From Acidimicrobiia bacterium (lineage in GTDB: Bacteria > Actinomycetota > Acidimicrobiia > IMCC26256 > PALSA-555): a stretch of 5,011 nt of DNA. The translations under genes and the position numbers were made by a program. Below the pieces are notes generated by a model, which ran no database searches, had not been told where the DNA came from, and saw only the letters and a list, made by a program, of their open reading frames with translations. Of the stretch, positions 1-5,011 are shown one piece after another. Each line of letters begins with the position of its first letter. Within the stretch, counting starts at the first letter, position 1. The stretch spans positions 1 to 5,011 of the forward strand of contig JAFMJM010000190.1 in NCBI GenBank assembly GCA_017853455.1. The letters run 5' to 3'.

Positions 1-764
1 GCCGGTTCGGGACCCGGCGCCGGGGTCGGCGCATCGGCAGCGTCGGCCACCACGTCGGCGAGCACGACCGTCACGTTGTCCTCGCCGCCGGCGGCGTTGG
101 CGGCGGCGACGAGCACGTCGGCGACGCGGGCCGGGTCGCGGTGGCGGCGCAGCACCTCGGCGATGTCGTCGTCACGGACCATCGTGGTGAGCCCGTCGGA
201 GCAGAGCAGGATCCGGTCGCCGGGCTCGAGGGGCACCTCGAGGGCGTCGACCTGCACGGTGGCGCCGATCCCGAGGGCCCGGGTGATCATGGAGCGCCGG
301 TGGTCGACCTCGGCCTCCTCGGGCGTGAGCTCACCGGCCGCCACGAGCTCGGCGACGAGGCTGTGGTCGGTGGTGAGCTGGCGGAAGGAGCCGTCGCGCC
401 ACAGGTAGGCCCGGGAGTCGCCGACGTGGCCGATCCGGAGATGGGTGCCGGTGAACGTCGCGGCGGTGAGGGTGGTGCCCATCCCGCGTAGATCGGGGCT
501 GGCCTGGGCCCGGCCGAACACCTCGGTGTTCGCGCGACCGACGGCGAGATCGACCGGGCGACCGGCGCGCAGCTCGTCGAGCAGCGAGGCGACGGCGGTC
601 GCGCTGGCGACCTCGCCGGCCTGGTGGCCACCCATGCCGTCGGCGACGGCGAACCACCCGATCCCGGTGCCCTCGTTCGCGCCGTGCTCACCCACGAGGA
701 ACGAGTCCTCGTTGCCGGCCCGGACCTGGCCGACGTCGGTGCGGGCGACCACGACGAGCTTCAC
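1..764 (-). CDS. pstP: PP2C-family Ser/Thr protein phosphatase PstP (partial, C-terminus beyond the left edge)
   Basis: Reading leftwards from a GTG at 764 gives 254 codons with no stop. The protein shows the whole PP2C catalytic core in order: RAGNEDSF (15-22), the metal-binding loop DGMGGH (42-47), GMGTT (94-98), GHVGDSRAYLWRDG (112-125), TTDHS (131-135), ITRALG (160-165), LLCSDGLT (186-193) and GGEDNVTVV (226-234). Asp42, Asp116, Asp190 and Asp229 match the metal-coordinating aspartates of the family. In actinobacteria this enzyme removes phosphate from PknA/PknB and their targets at the inner membrane. After residue 238 the chain becomes Ala/Pro/Asp-rich, as expected for the linker that leads to a transmembrane helix in full-length PstP; that part is not in the window. 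The GTG overlaps the fhaB stop as GTGA, so translation is probably coupled. No independent ribosome site is obvious. The family and its place in the operon are secure; only the C-terminal architecture is unknown. Confidence 0.95.
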   Translation of the reverse strand, partial: MKLVVVARTDVGQVRAGNEDSFLVGEHGANEGTGIGWFAVADGMGGHQAGEVASATAVASLLDELRAGRPVDLAVGRANTEVFGRAQASPDLRGMGTTLTAATFTGTHLRIGHVGDSRAYLWRDGSFRQLTTDHSLVAELVAAGELTPEEAEVDHRRSMITRALGIGATVQVDALEVPLEPGDRILLCSDGLTTMVRDDDIAEVLRRHRDPARVADVLVAAANAAGGEDNVTVVLADVVADAADAPTPAPGPEP

Positions 765-1225
765 CGGATCACGTCGCAGACGGTCTGGCCGAACTGGAGC
801 CGGTCGTTTCGACGGACCTTCACGGGCCCGGTGATGCGCTCGCCGTTGACGTAGGTGCCGTTGCGCGAGCCGAGGTCCTCGACGACGAGGTCGCGGCCGC
901 TGCGGTACACCCGGGCGTGCACGGTCGAGGCGTACTGGTCGTCGGCGATGACGAGCGCGCACCCGCCGCCGCGCCCGACGGTCACCTCGCCGTCGACGGG
1001 GATCTCCTCACCGTCACGCGCCGGCGGGGCGACGACGCGCAGGGTGGCGAAGGCCTTGACCGGCGCGGCCGGTGCGGGGGCCGGGGCGGTGCCGGCACCG
1101 ACGCCGGCGGCGACCAGGGCGGGGGCGCGCAGCTCGCGCAGGGCCGTGCGCACGACCATCCAGAGGAACAGGTAGACCAGCGCCAGGAAGCAGTACTTGA
1201 GGAGGGTCAGGACGGCTTCGGGCAC
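761..1225 (-). CDS. fhaB: Membrane-anchored FHA-domain protein FhaB (FipA)
   Basis: This 154-residue protein is almost the length of mycobacterial FhaB. One hydrophobic helix (about 5-27, ending before an Arg/Glu-rich turn) anchors it in the membrane, followed by an Ala/Pro linker (about 37-56) and a C-terminal FHA domain (about 61-154). The phosphothreonine-binding signature is complete: GR at 84-85, the block DDQYASTVHARV (95-106) with Ser100 and His103, LGSRNGT (118-124) and VNG (126-128). The FHA fold binds phosphothreonine peptides. In mycobacteria the homologue is reported to bridge kinase-phosphorylated division proteins, which is family knowledge rather than something seen here. The GTG start lies 6 nt after the fhaA stop with only a weak TAGG upstream, so coupling to fhaA is likely. 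Its TGA overlaps the pstP start by 4 nt. Being sandwiched between fhaA and pstP makes the assignment strong. Confidence 0.93.
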   Translation of the reverse strand: MPEAVLTLLKYCFLALVYLFLWMVVRTALRELRAPALVAAGVGAGTAPAPAPAAPVKAFATLRVVAPPARDGEEIPVDGEVTVGRGGGCALVIADDQYASTVHARVYRSGRDLVVEDLGSRNGTYVNGERITGPVKVRRNDRLQFGQTVCDVIR

Positions 1226-1231
1226 GGGGGC

Positions 1232-1882
1232 CTACGACGCCTCGAAGCCGAACTCGGTGAGGCCGACCGTGATGTGGTCGCCGTCGGCGAGCAGGTGCTC
1301 GGCGACGGTGGTGCCGTTGACCCGGGTGCCGTTGGTCGACTGCAGGTCGACGAGCAGGTAGCCGTTGCCGCTCGGGCGGATCTCGGCGTGACGGCGCGAG
1401 GTCTTGGAGTCGGCGGTGACGAGGTCGTTGTCGGGCAGCCGGCCGATGGTGAACGACTCCTCACCGAGGGCGAGCCGGCGCCCGTCGGGCAGGACCAGCG
1501 ACCCGACCCGGGTACCCGCCGTGATCTCGACCGCGATGTCGACGTCACCCTCACGGATCTCGTCGTCGGGCACGAGGTGGACGGCCACCGCCCCGACGAA
1601 CTGGTAGCCCTCGTCGCGGGCGTGCTCGCGGACCAACTCGGAGAGCTCCCGCACGAGGGGCTCGGCGAACGAGGCGAACCGGTCGAAGTCGGCCGGGGAG
1701 AGGTAGACGCCGATGTTGTTGGGGGCGACCGGGACGCCGTTGACGCCGGTCTGGCGGTGGGCGTCGACCTCGCGGGTCACCTTCCGGCCGAGCTCGACCG
1801 GCTGGAGACCGCTCCGGAACGCCTTGCCGAAGGATCCTTCGACCATGCGCTCGAGGCGCTGCTCGAACTTCTGCATGCCCAC
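1232..1882 (-). CDS. fhaA: FhaA: DUF3662 domain plus C-terminal FHA domain
   Basis: The 216-residue cytoplasmic protein opens with the typical FhaA N-terminal (DUF3662) domain: KFEQRLERMVEG (5-16), AFRSGLQPVELGRKV (21-35), then the VAPNNIGVYLSPADFDRF block (52-69), ending near residue 115. The C-terminal FHA domain (about 125-214) has its full signature: IGR (146-148), DSKTSRRHAEI (158-168) with Ser162, Arg163 and His165, and STNGTRVNG (182-190). FHA domains bind phosphothreonine; in mycobacteria FhaA binds the phosphorylated pseudokinase part of MviN and so links PknB to peptidoglycan precursor export (family knowledge). The protein is far shorter than mycobacterial FhaA (527 residues) because the long disordered linker is missing. 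I chose the GTG at 1882, giving M-G-M-Q-K, because family members usually begin MG-x-x-x-FEQRLER and because a -10 box sits exactly where a leaderless start would need it. An ATG two codons later (1876) is the alternative. Confidence 0.94.
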   Translation of the reverse strand: MGMQKFEQRLERMVEGSFGKAFRSGLQPVELGRKVTREVDAHRQTGVNGVPVAPNNIGVYLSPADFDRFASFAEPLVRELSELVREHARDEGYQFVGAVAVHLVPDDEIREGDVDIAVEITAGTRVGSLVLPDGRRLALGEESFTIGRLPDNDLVTADSKTSRRHAEIRPSGNGYLLVDLQSTNGTRVNGTTVAEHLLADGDHITVGLTEFGFEAS

Positions 1883-1888
1883 GGGGGC

Positions 1889-1894
1889 AGTCTA
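1889..1894 (-). promoter_or_regulatory. Predicted leaderless -10 box of the fhaA-fhaB-pstP operon
   Basis: On the minus strand TAGACT (TANNNT form) is followed by exactly 6 nt (1883-1888) and then the GTG start of fhaA. This puts the expected transcription start on the G of GTG, so the mRNA would have no leader; there is also no Shine-Dalgarno sequence before this GTG. No good -35 hexamer is visible. Leaderless starts with this geometry are common in actinobacteria; that it is used here is inference. Confidence 0.5.
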
Positions 1895-1939
1895 CGGCGG
1901 CCCGACGACCCGCCTGAGGGCAGTCGGGGCGGCCGCTGG

Positions 1940-1945
1940 TACGAT
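1940..1945 (+). promoter_or_regulatory. Predicted -10 box of the tRNA-Leu gene
   Basis: TACGAT, preceded by TGG (an extended -10 form, TGN), ends 13 nt before the first base of the mature tRNA. Transcription would start near 1952 and leave a short 5' leader for RNase P. A -35 element is not convincing (CTGAGG at 1914-1919 is poor and too far). It is divergent from the fhaA promoter about 46 bp away. Confidence 0.45.
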
Positions 1946-1958
1946 CACGGGTCCACTC

Positions 1959-2044
1959 GGGCGAGTGGCGGAATGGCAGACGCGCTGGCTTCAGGTGCCA
2001 GTGAGGGCAACCTCGTGGGGGTTCAAGTCCCCCCTCGCCCACCA
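1959..2044 (+). tRNA. leuT: tRNA-Leu (anticodon CAG), CCA encoded
   Basis: All arms fold by eye. The acceptor stem GGGCGAG (1959-1965) pairs perfectly with CTCGCCC (2034-2040), followed by discriminator A2041 and an encoded CCA (2042-2044). The D arm is GCG/CGC around GAATGGCAGA. The anticodon stem CTGGC/GCCAG (1985-1989/1997-2001) holds the loop TTCAGGT with anticodon CAG at 1992-1994, reading CUG codons. The long variable arm GAGG-GCAA-CCTC (2003-2014) and discriminator A are diagnostic of a leucine tRNA. The T arm is GGGGG-TTCAAGT-CCCCC (2017-2033). From memory, a tRNA-Leu gene (leuT) also lies upstream of and divergent from fhaA in Mycobacterium tuberculosis; the symbol is borrowed on that basis. 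Confidence 0.97.
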
Positions 2045-2071
2045 GGTTTCGGTCGACCGGAGCAGCTGGTC

Positions 2072-2091
2072 GAGGCCCGCGAGCGGGGCTC
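2072..2091. terminator. GC-rich hairpin between convergent genes, possible bidirectional terminator
   Basis: Between the tRNA end (2044) and the stop of the beta-helix gene (2097) lies GAG-g-CCCG-cgag-CGGG-g-CTC: a 4-bp and a 3-bp stem separated by one G-G mismatch, with a 4-nt loop. It could serve both convergent transcripts. No T-tract follows on either strand, so it is not a classical intrinsic terminator. It is short enough to be chance in such GC-rich DNA. Confidence 0.3.
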
Positions 2092-2096
2092 CCGGA

Positions 2097-3374
2097 TCAG
2101 CCGGTGAAGGTGGGCTCGGGAGTGGGCTCGGGATCTGGGGTCGGCCCCGGCTCGGGTGCGGGGTCGGGCTGCAGCTCGTAGGCGCCGGCGTCGGCGCGAC
2201 CCCCGTACACCCGGACGTACGGCAGGCCCCGCTGGTCGGCAACGTTGCCGGGGAACTCCGGCACGACGGCCGGTCCGTGACCGACCGCCGGTGAGGTGGC
2301 CGCGAGCGCGCGGGTCTGCGTGGGGCCGCCGTTGTCGGCGAGGGCCGCCAGTTCCGGGTCGACGTCGACGTCGGTGGCGTCGGGGGTGAATCCGTTGACC
2401 GGGCCGTGGATGATGTTGTCCGACGACGTCACCGTGCGCCCACCCGACGACACCTGGCTGTTGGAGTTGCCCGAGAAGATCGATCCGACGATCTCGAGCG
2501 CCGCGGACCCGTTCAGCGCGTAGAGGCCACCGGCGCCGGAGTTGGCCGTGTTGTCGGTGACGGTCGAGAAGAGGACGGTGATGTCGCCGGTCGTGTTGCC
2601 GTACAACGCGCCGGTCGAATCGCCGACGTTCCCGGTGATGGTGGTGTTCGCGATCGTCAGGTCACCCGTCGAGGACTGGATCGCCACGGCGGCACCCCGG
2701 TAGCCCTGGTTGCCCGTGAACAGCGAGGAGGTGACCCCGATCGGGCCGGCGATCCGACTTCCGAAGAATCCGGCCCCGCCGCGGATCGGGGCTCCCGAGA
2801 GGTTGCCGACGAAGCTGCTGGCGGTGACGGTCACCGCTCCGGACGCACCGTCGACCGTGAGCCCACCGCCGTAGTAGGCGGACTGGTCGTCGACGAAGGC
2901 GACTCCGTCGACCGTCACCGAATCGACGTCGAGGGCGGTCACCGCCGACTGGACGGCGTACGAGTGGGTGACGGTCACTCCGGACAGGACGAAGACGGTG
3001 GTGCTGTCGCCGCGGACCTCCAGGACCCCATTGGCACCACCGCCGTCGAGGACGAACGAGGCTGCGCCCGGCCCGGTGATGGTGAGGCTCTGGGTCACGG
3101 TCATCACCGAGCCGACGGGGACGGCGCCGGCTCCGGCGCAGAGCGCGGTGATGGTGATCGTGTCGGCGCCGGGGGCGGTCTCGCTCTGGCCGATCGCGTC
3201 CCGGAGGGACCCGGGTCCGCTGTCGGCGCAGGTGGTGACCACGAGGTCGCTGGCCGCTGCGGGCCCGCTCGTCCCGACGACGGCGACCATTCCCGCGCCC
3301 GAGGCGGCGAGGGCGGCGGCCGACCCGAGGGCGGTCACCCGGCGGGCGGAGGAGCGGGACGTCGGTGTGGTCAC
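2097..3374 (-). CDS. Secreted right-handed beta-helix protein with choice-of-anchor Q module
   Basis: The 425-residue protein starts at a GTG (3374) that has GGAG 10 nt upstream and directly precedes an export signal. The N-region contains SSARR (8-12), then a long Ala/Gly/Val hydrophobic stretch (13-37) and a likely cleavage after AAA (39-41). The twin arginine suggests Tat export, but the residues after it (VTAL) fit the Tat consensus only loosely. The mature protein begins LVVTTCADSGPGSLRDAI (44-61), the SLRDAI opening typical of secreted parallel beta-helix proteins; Cys49 and Cys79 may form a disulfide. Residues about 85-325 are repeating short strands with NTTITGN / SSFVGN-like turns, the pattern of right-handed beta-helix rungs. 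Residues 347-401 (DNGGPTQTRAL...TSPAVGHG...DQRGLP...DAGAYEL) match a choice-of-anchor Q module. A Pro/Glu/Asp tail (402-425) ends the chain with no transmembrane or sortase signal. The ligand or substrate is unknown; no catalytic motif is recognisable. It lies 76 nt after the tandem TetR gene on the same strand. Confidence 0.85.
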   Translation of the reverse strand: MTTPTSRSSARRVTALGSAAALAASGAGMVAVVGTSGPAAASDLVVTTCADSGPGSLRDAIGQSETAPGADTITITALCAGAGAVPVGSVMTVTQSLTITGPGAASFVLDGGGANGVLEVRGDSTTVFVLSGVTVTHSYAVQSAVTALDVDSVTVDGVAFVDDQSAYYGGGLTVDGASGAVTVTASSFVGNLSGAPIRGGAGFFGSRIAGPIGVTSSLFTGNQGYRGAAVAIQSSTGDLTIANTTITGNVGDSTGALYGNTTGDITVLFSTVTDNTANSGAGGLYALNGSAALEIVGSIFSGNSNSQVSSGGRTVTSSDNIIHGPVNGFTPDATDVDVDPELAALADNGGPTQTRALAATSPAVGHGPAVVPEFPGNVADQRGLPYVRVYGGRADAGAYELQPDPAPEPGPTPDPEPTPEPTFTG

Positions 3375-3384
3375 GGTGCTGGCG

Positions 3385-3388
3385 CTCC
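3385..3388 (-). promoter_or_regulatory. Likely Shine-Dalgarno of the beta-helix gene
   Basis: GGAG on the minus strand, 10 nt before the GTG at 3374. It supports placing the start here, at the signal peptide, rather than at an upstream start that would lie inside the TetR gene. The spacing is slightly long. Confidence 0.45.
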
Positions 3389-3426
3389 GGTGGTCGAGGG
3401 GCCCGGTCCGGCCCGGCGGCACCGAG

Positions 3427-3432
3427 ACGGTA
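3427..3432 (-). promoter_or_regulatory. Weak candidate -10 box for the beta-helix gene
   Basis: TACCGT fits the TANNNT form and lies within the 76-nt gap after the TetR stop, giving a leader of about 45 nt. It overlaps the 8-bp palindrome CGGTACCG (3428-3435). There is no clear -35, so read-through from the TetR promoter is an equally good explanation. Confidence 0.25.
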
Positions 3433-3450
3433 CCGGACGGCCGACGTGGC

Positions 3451-4689
3451 TCAGCGACCGAGTGGCGCGAGCACGAAGTCCTCGTAGACCTGGGGGAGGG
3501 CCGACGCGAGCGGAGCGAGGTCGACGTCGGGCGCCAGCGCATCGGCTGCCTCGTGGAGGGGCAGCACCCCGAACCCGAAGTCGCGGACCAGGTGCCACAA
3601 GGCCTGGGCATTGCGGAGCGCCGCGTCGCTGCCTCCGGGTGCGAGGGTGCGGAAGGAGTCGGCGACGGTGCGCTCGGCACGGTCGAAGGCCTCCCGGGCG
3701 GTGGCACCGATGTCGGGGTGGTGGCGGGCGGCGAGGGCGCACTCCAGCCGCAGCCGGCGGGCCGGGACCGACTCCGGATCGACGAGCGCGCGGCCACCCG
3801 CGATGACCATCTGCCGATAGGTGGCCCGGTCGACACCGACGAAGGCCAGCGCCTTGGCGCCGACGAGGAAGTCGATGATCCCCGTGAGCGCCTCGGCGGC
3901 GAGCTCGTGCATGGACCCGAAGTGCTCGTAGACCCGACTCGCCGACAGGCCGGCGGCTCTGGAGATCCGGTTGGCACTCGCGTGCTCGAACCCACCCCGG
4001 GCGATGACCTCGAGGGCCGCGTTCATGAAGATGTTGGGGACGTCACCACCACTGGTGATCGTCGGCATGGGAATGATGGTCGTGAGGGTGGGCGTCACCG
4101 GTTCGACGTCGGTGGGCCGGGTGAGCGCGCGGGCGACGTCGAGCAGCGCGCGCGGCTCGGCCCGGGCCGACGGTGGGAGGAGGTCATGCAACAGCACTTC
4201 ACCGACGATCGCCGCGAGCGCGTATCCGGCGGTCGCCTGCGGGACGGGATCGACGGCGGCGACGAACTCCCGGAACGACCGGGTGGCGTCGGCCACGACG
4301 GCGTCGGCCGAGTAGGGGTACCGACGCACGGTGGCGAGGACCTCGAGCGTGGCGACGGTCGTGGGTGACGGCCCGGCGAGCTCGCTGTGGAGCCGTTGCC
4401 CGGCGTCGCCGTCGCCGGAGGTGATCCACGTCGCGGCGTCACGGAGGAACTCGTCGAACCGGTCCCGGAGGCGGTCGGCCCAGAGAGCCGCGACCAGGTC
4501 GTCGGTGTCGTCGAACCGGCTGTAGAGCGGTCCGACGCTCAGGCCGGCCCGCCCGGCGATCCGGGGGAGGGACGCCCGGTCGACCCCCTCGGCGGCGATC
4601 TCGGCGACGGCCGCGGAGAGGATCTGCTCGGTGGTCTCGGCACCCCTCCGACGGGGGGTTGGACCGGCGGACGCCACGGCTGCGGGCAC
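3451..4689 (-). CDS. Tandem TetR-type transcriptional regulator (two DNA-binding domains in one chain)
   Basis: The 412-residue protein is twice the size of a normal TetR regulator (about 200). The first TetR_N helix-turn-helix spans about 19-70 (TTEQILSAAVAEIAAEG ... AGRAGLSVGPLYSRF). The second spans about 219-270 (NIFMNAALEVIARGGF ... SRAAGLSASRVYEHF). Each is followed by an alpha-helical ligand-binding-like region (about 75-195 and 275-410). A Thr/Pro-rich linker joins them (about 191-216). The recognition helices differ (SVGPLYSRF at 51-59, SASRVYEHF at 249-257), so the two halves should contact different half-sites. The layout and length resemble Mce3R of mycobacteria, a double-TetR repressor of lipid-related genes; shared function is not shown by the sequence. 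The start is a GTG with a -10 box 6 nt upstream and no Shine-Dalgarno. It is divergent from the secreted protein gene at 4797 and upstream of the beta-helix gene; either may be its target. Confidence 0.9.
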   Translation of the reverse strand: MPAAVASAGPTPRRRGAETTEQILSAAVAEIAAEGVDRASLPRIAGRAGLSVGPLYSRFDDTDDLVAALWADRLRDRFDEFLRDAATWITSGDGDAGQRLHSELAGPSPTTVATLEVLATVRRYPYSADAVVADATRSFREFVAAVDPVPQATAGYALAAIVGEVLLHDLLPPSARAEPRALLDVARALTRPTDVEPVTPTLTTIIPMPTITSGGDVPNIFMNAALEVIARGGFEHASANRISRAAGLSASRVYEHFGSMHELAAEALTGIIDFLVGAKALAFVGVDRATYRQMVIAGGRALVDPESVPARRLRLECALAARHHPDIGATAREAFDRAERTVADSFRTLAPGGSDAALRNAQALWHLVRDFGFGVLPLHEAADALAPDVDLAPLASALPQVYEDFVLAPLGR

Positions 4690-4695
4690 CGGCCG

Positions 4696-4701
4696 AGACT
4701 A
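4696..4701 (-). promoter_or_regulatory. Predicted leaderless -10 box of the tandem TetR gene
   Basis: TAGTCT on the minus strand is separated from the GTG start (4689) by exactly 6 nt (4690-4695), the same geometry as at fhaA. This implies that transcription starts at the GTG. No -35 hexamer stands out. Confidence 0.45.
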
Positions 4702-4764
4702 GGCCTGGGGCGGGCGGGCGGCCCGGAGGCCCGCCTTGCAGATCCCGGACCGGGGCAGGAGAAT

Positions 4765-4774
4765 AACAATTGTT
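4765..4774. promoter_or_regulatory. Perfect 10-bp palindrome AACAATTGTT, candidate operator in the divergent region
   Basis: AACAATTGTT is a perfect inverted repeat in the only AT-rich patch (roughly 4761-4774) of the 107-bp region between the divergent tandem TetR gene and the secreted protein gene. It is 22 nt from the start of the latter and 75 nt from the start of the former. AAC...GTT half-sites are frequent in actinobacterial TetR operators. The AT-rich core (AACAAT at 4765-4770) may also double as the -10 region of the plus-strand gene, where a bound repressor would block it. Binding by the neighbouring regulator is inference. Confidence 0.45.
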
Positions 4775-4786
4775 CTCGCCTGTCCG

Positions 4787-4791
4787 AAGGA
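4787..4791 (+). promoter_or_regulatory. Shine-Dalgarno of the plus-strand secreted protein gene
   Basis: AAGGA lies 5 nt before the GTG at 4797. It is the clearest ribosome binding site in the window and fixes the start just ahead of the signal peptide. Confidence 0.7.
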
Positions 4792-4796
4792 ATCCC

Positions 4797-5011
4797 GTGG
4801 GGCACCGCAGCGCGAAGTGGGCCCGACTGGGCATGGTCCTCGGGATCGTCGTCGGCCTGTTCGTCGTGACGGCCGATCCGGGTCTGGCGGCGGGCGGGGC
4901 CGTCTCCCTGACCTCCTCGGCGGCGACGGTGGCCCCGGGATCCACCGTCGACCTCACCGCCGGCATGCCGGTGGCGGCGGCCGGATCGGTGTCTCAGGAG
5001 ATCGTCCAGCA
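4797..5011 (+). CDS. Secreted protein with N-terminal signal peptide (partial, C-terminus beyond the right edge)
   Basis: Seventy-one codons are open from a GTG at 4797 to the window edge. The first residues form a classical Sec signal peptide: a basic n-region (Arg4, Lys7, Arg10), a hydrophobic core LGMVLGIVVGLFVV (11-24), and a c-region ending LAA with cleavage likely after Ala32. There is no cysteine, so it is not a lipoprotein. The mature start, GGAVSLTSSAATVAPGSTVDLTA (33-55), has the Ser/Thr/Val-rich pattern with a PGSTV turn often seen at the start of extracellular Ig-like beta-sandwich domains, but too little is present to name a family. It is transcribed divergently from the tandem TetR and shares a 107-bp control region with it, which makes it the most direct candidate for regulation. 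The reading frame is supported by the export signal plus the AAGGA ribosome site. Confidence 0.8.
   Translation, partial: MGHRSAKWARLGMVLGIVVGLFVVTADPGLAAGGAVSLTSSAATVAPGSTVDLTAGMPVAAAGSVSQEIVQ

Noticed and set aside
917..2107. Long plus-strand open frame (396 codons) opposite fhaB and fhaA
   Set aside because: It is antisense to two confident FHA genes, is dominated by Gly/Asp/Glu/Arg from the GC-rich complement, and runs straight through the tRNA gene.
1991..2242. Short minus-strand frame ending in WARGDLNPHEVALTGT, plus other small frames over the tRNA
   Set aside because: These residues are the translation of the tRNA-Leu gene in antisense, a familiar false-gene artefact.
3399..3414. 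Hairpin GGGCC-CGGTCC-GGCCC between the TetR and beta-helix genes, considered as a terminator or attenuator
   Set aside because: It has only 5 bp and no T-tract, and it sits immediately upstream of the ribosome site; there is too little to call it a terminator.
2097..3995. A 632-codon minus-strand reading frame covering the beta-helix gene and part of the TetR gene
   Set aside because: The first 207 codons overlap the well-supported TetR frame and read as Arg/Ser/Pro-rich shadow sequence. A signal peptide and ribosome site place the true start at 3374.
2406..4368. Two 466-codon plus-strand open frames opposite the beta-helix and TetR genes
   Set aside because: Both are shadows of confident minus-strand genes with no recognisable domain, and they have low-complexity composition typical of antisense frames in high-GC DNA.
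4713..4735. Inverted repeat GGCGGGC / GCCCGCC with a 9-nt loop upstream of the TetR start
   Set aside because: It lies upstream of the predicted transcription start in almost pure G+C sequence, where such pairings arise by chance; it has no T-tract and no clear role.
1..5011. CRISPR array, insertion sequence, attachment-site repeats or phage genes
   Set aside because: No regularly spaced repeats, transposase or integrase motifs, or terminal inverted repeats were found on either strand.

Overview
The window is very GC-rich with dense codon-packed genes, all GTG starts, TANNNT-type -10 boxes and a PstP/FHA signalling cluster. Together these point to an actinomycete-type bacterium (Actinomycetota). 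The short FhaA, the choice-of-anchor Q secreted protein and the Mce3R-like double TetR would fit a deep-branching class such as Acidimicrobiia, but that placement is inference.

Left part (1-1882, minus strand): an operon read right to left, fhaA - fhaB - pstP, with the phosphatase gene running off the left edge. FhaA and FhaB are forkhead-associated (FHA) phosphothreonine readers and PstP is the PP2C phosphatase that opposes the PknA/PknB Ser/Thr kinases. In relatives this cluster continues into rodA/pbpA/pknA/pknB and controls cell-wall growth and division; those genes would lie to the left of this window. The operon appears to start from a leaderless promoter. A complete tRNA-Leu(CAG) gene with encoded CCA (1959-2044, plus strand) diverges from fhaA.

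Middle (2097-3374, minus strand): a secreted right-handed beta-helix protein with a signal peptide, a choice-of-anchor Q module and a short Pro/Glu tail. It converges on the tRNA gene, with a small GC-rich hairpin between them.

Right part (3451-5011): a 412-residue regulator holding two complete TetR-type DNA-binding domains in one chain (minus strand), also with a leaderless-type promoter. A different secreted protein gene starts on the plus strand at 4797 and is cut by the window edge. The 107-bp divergent region holds an isolated AT-rich 10-bp palindrome, the best candidate for an operator of the tandem TetR.

Most of the window is recognisable actinobacterial housekeeping. The less ordinary parts are the tandem TetR with its divergent secreted neighbour, the uniform GTG/leaderless start architecture, the linker-poor FhaA and the anchorless beta-helix protein. 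I found no mobile element, CRISPR array or clearly new system.
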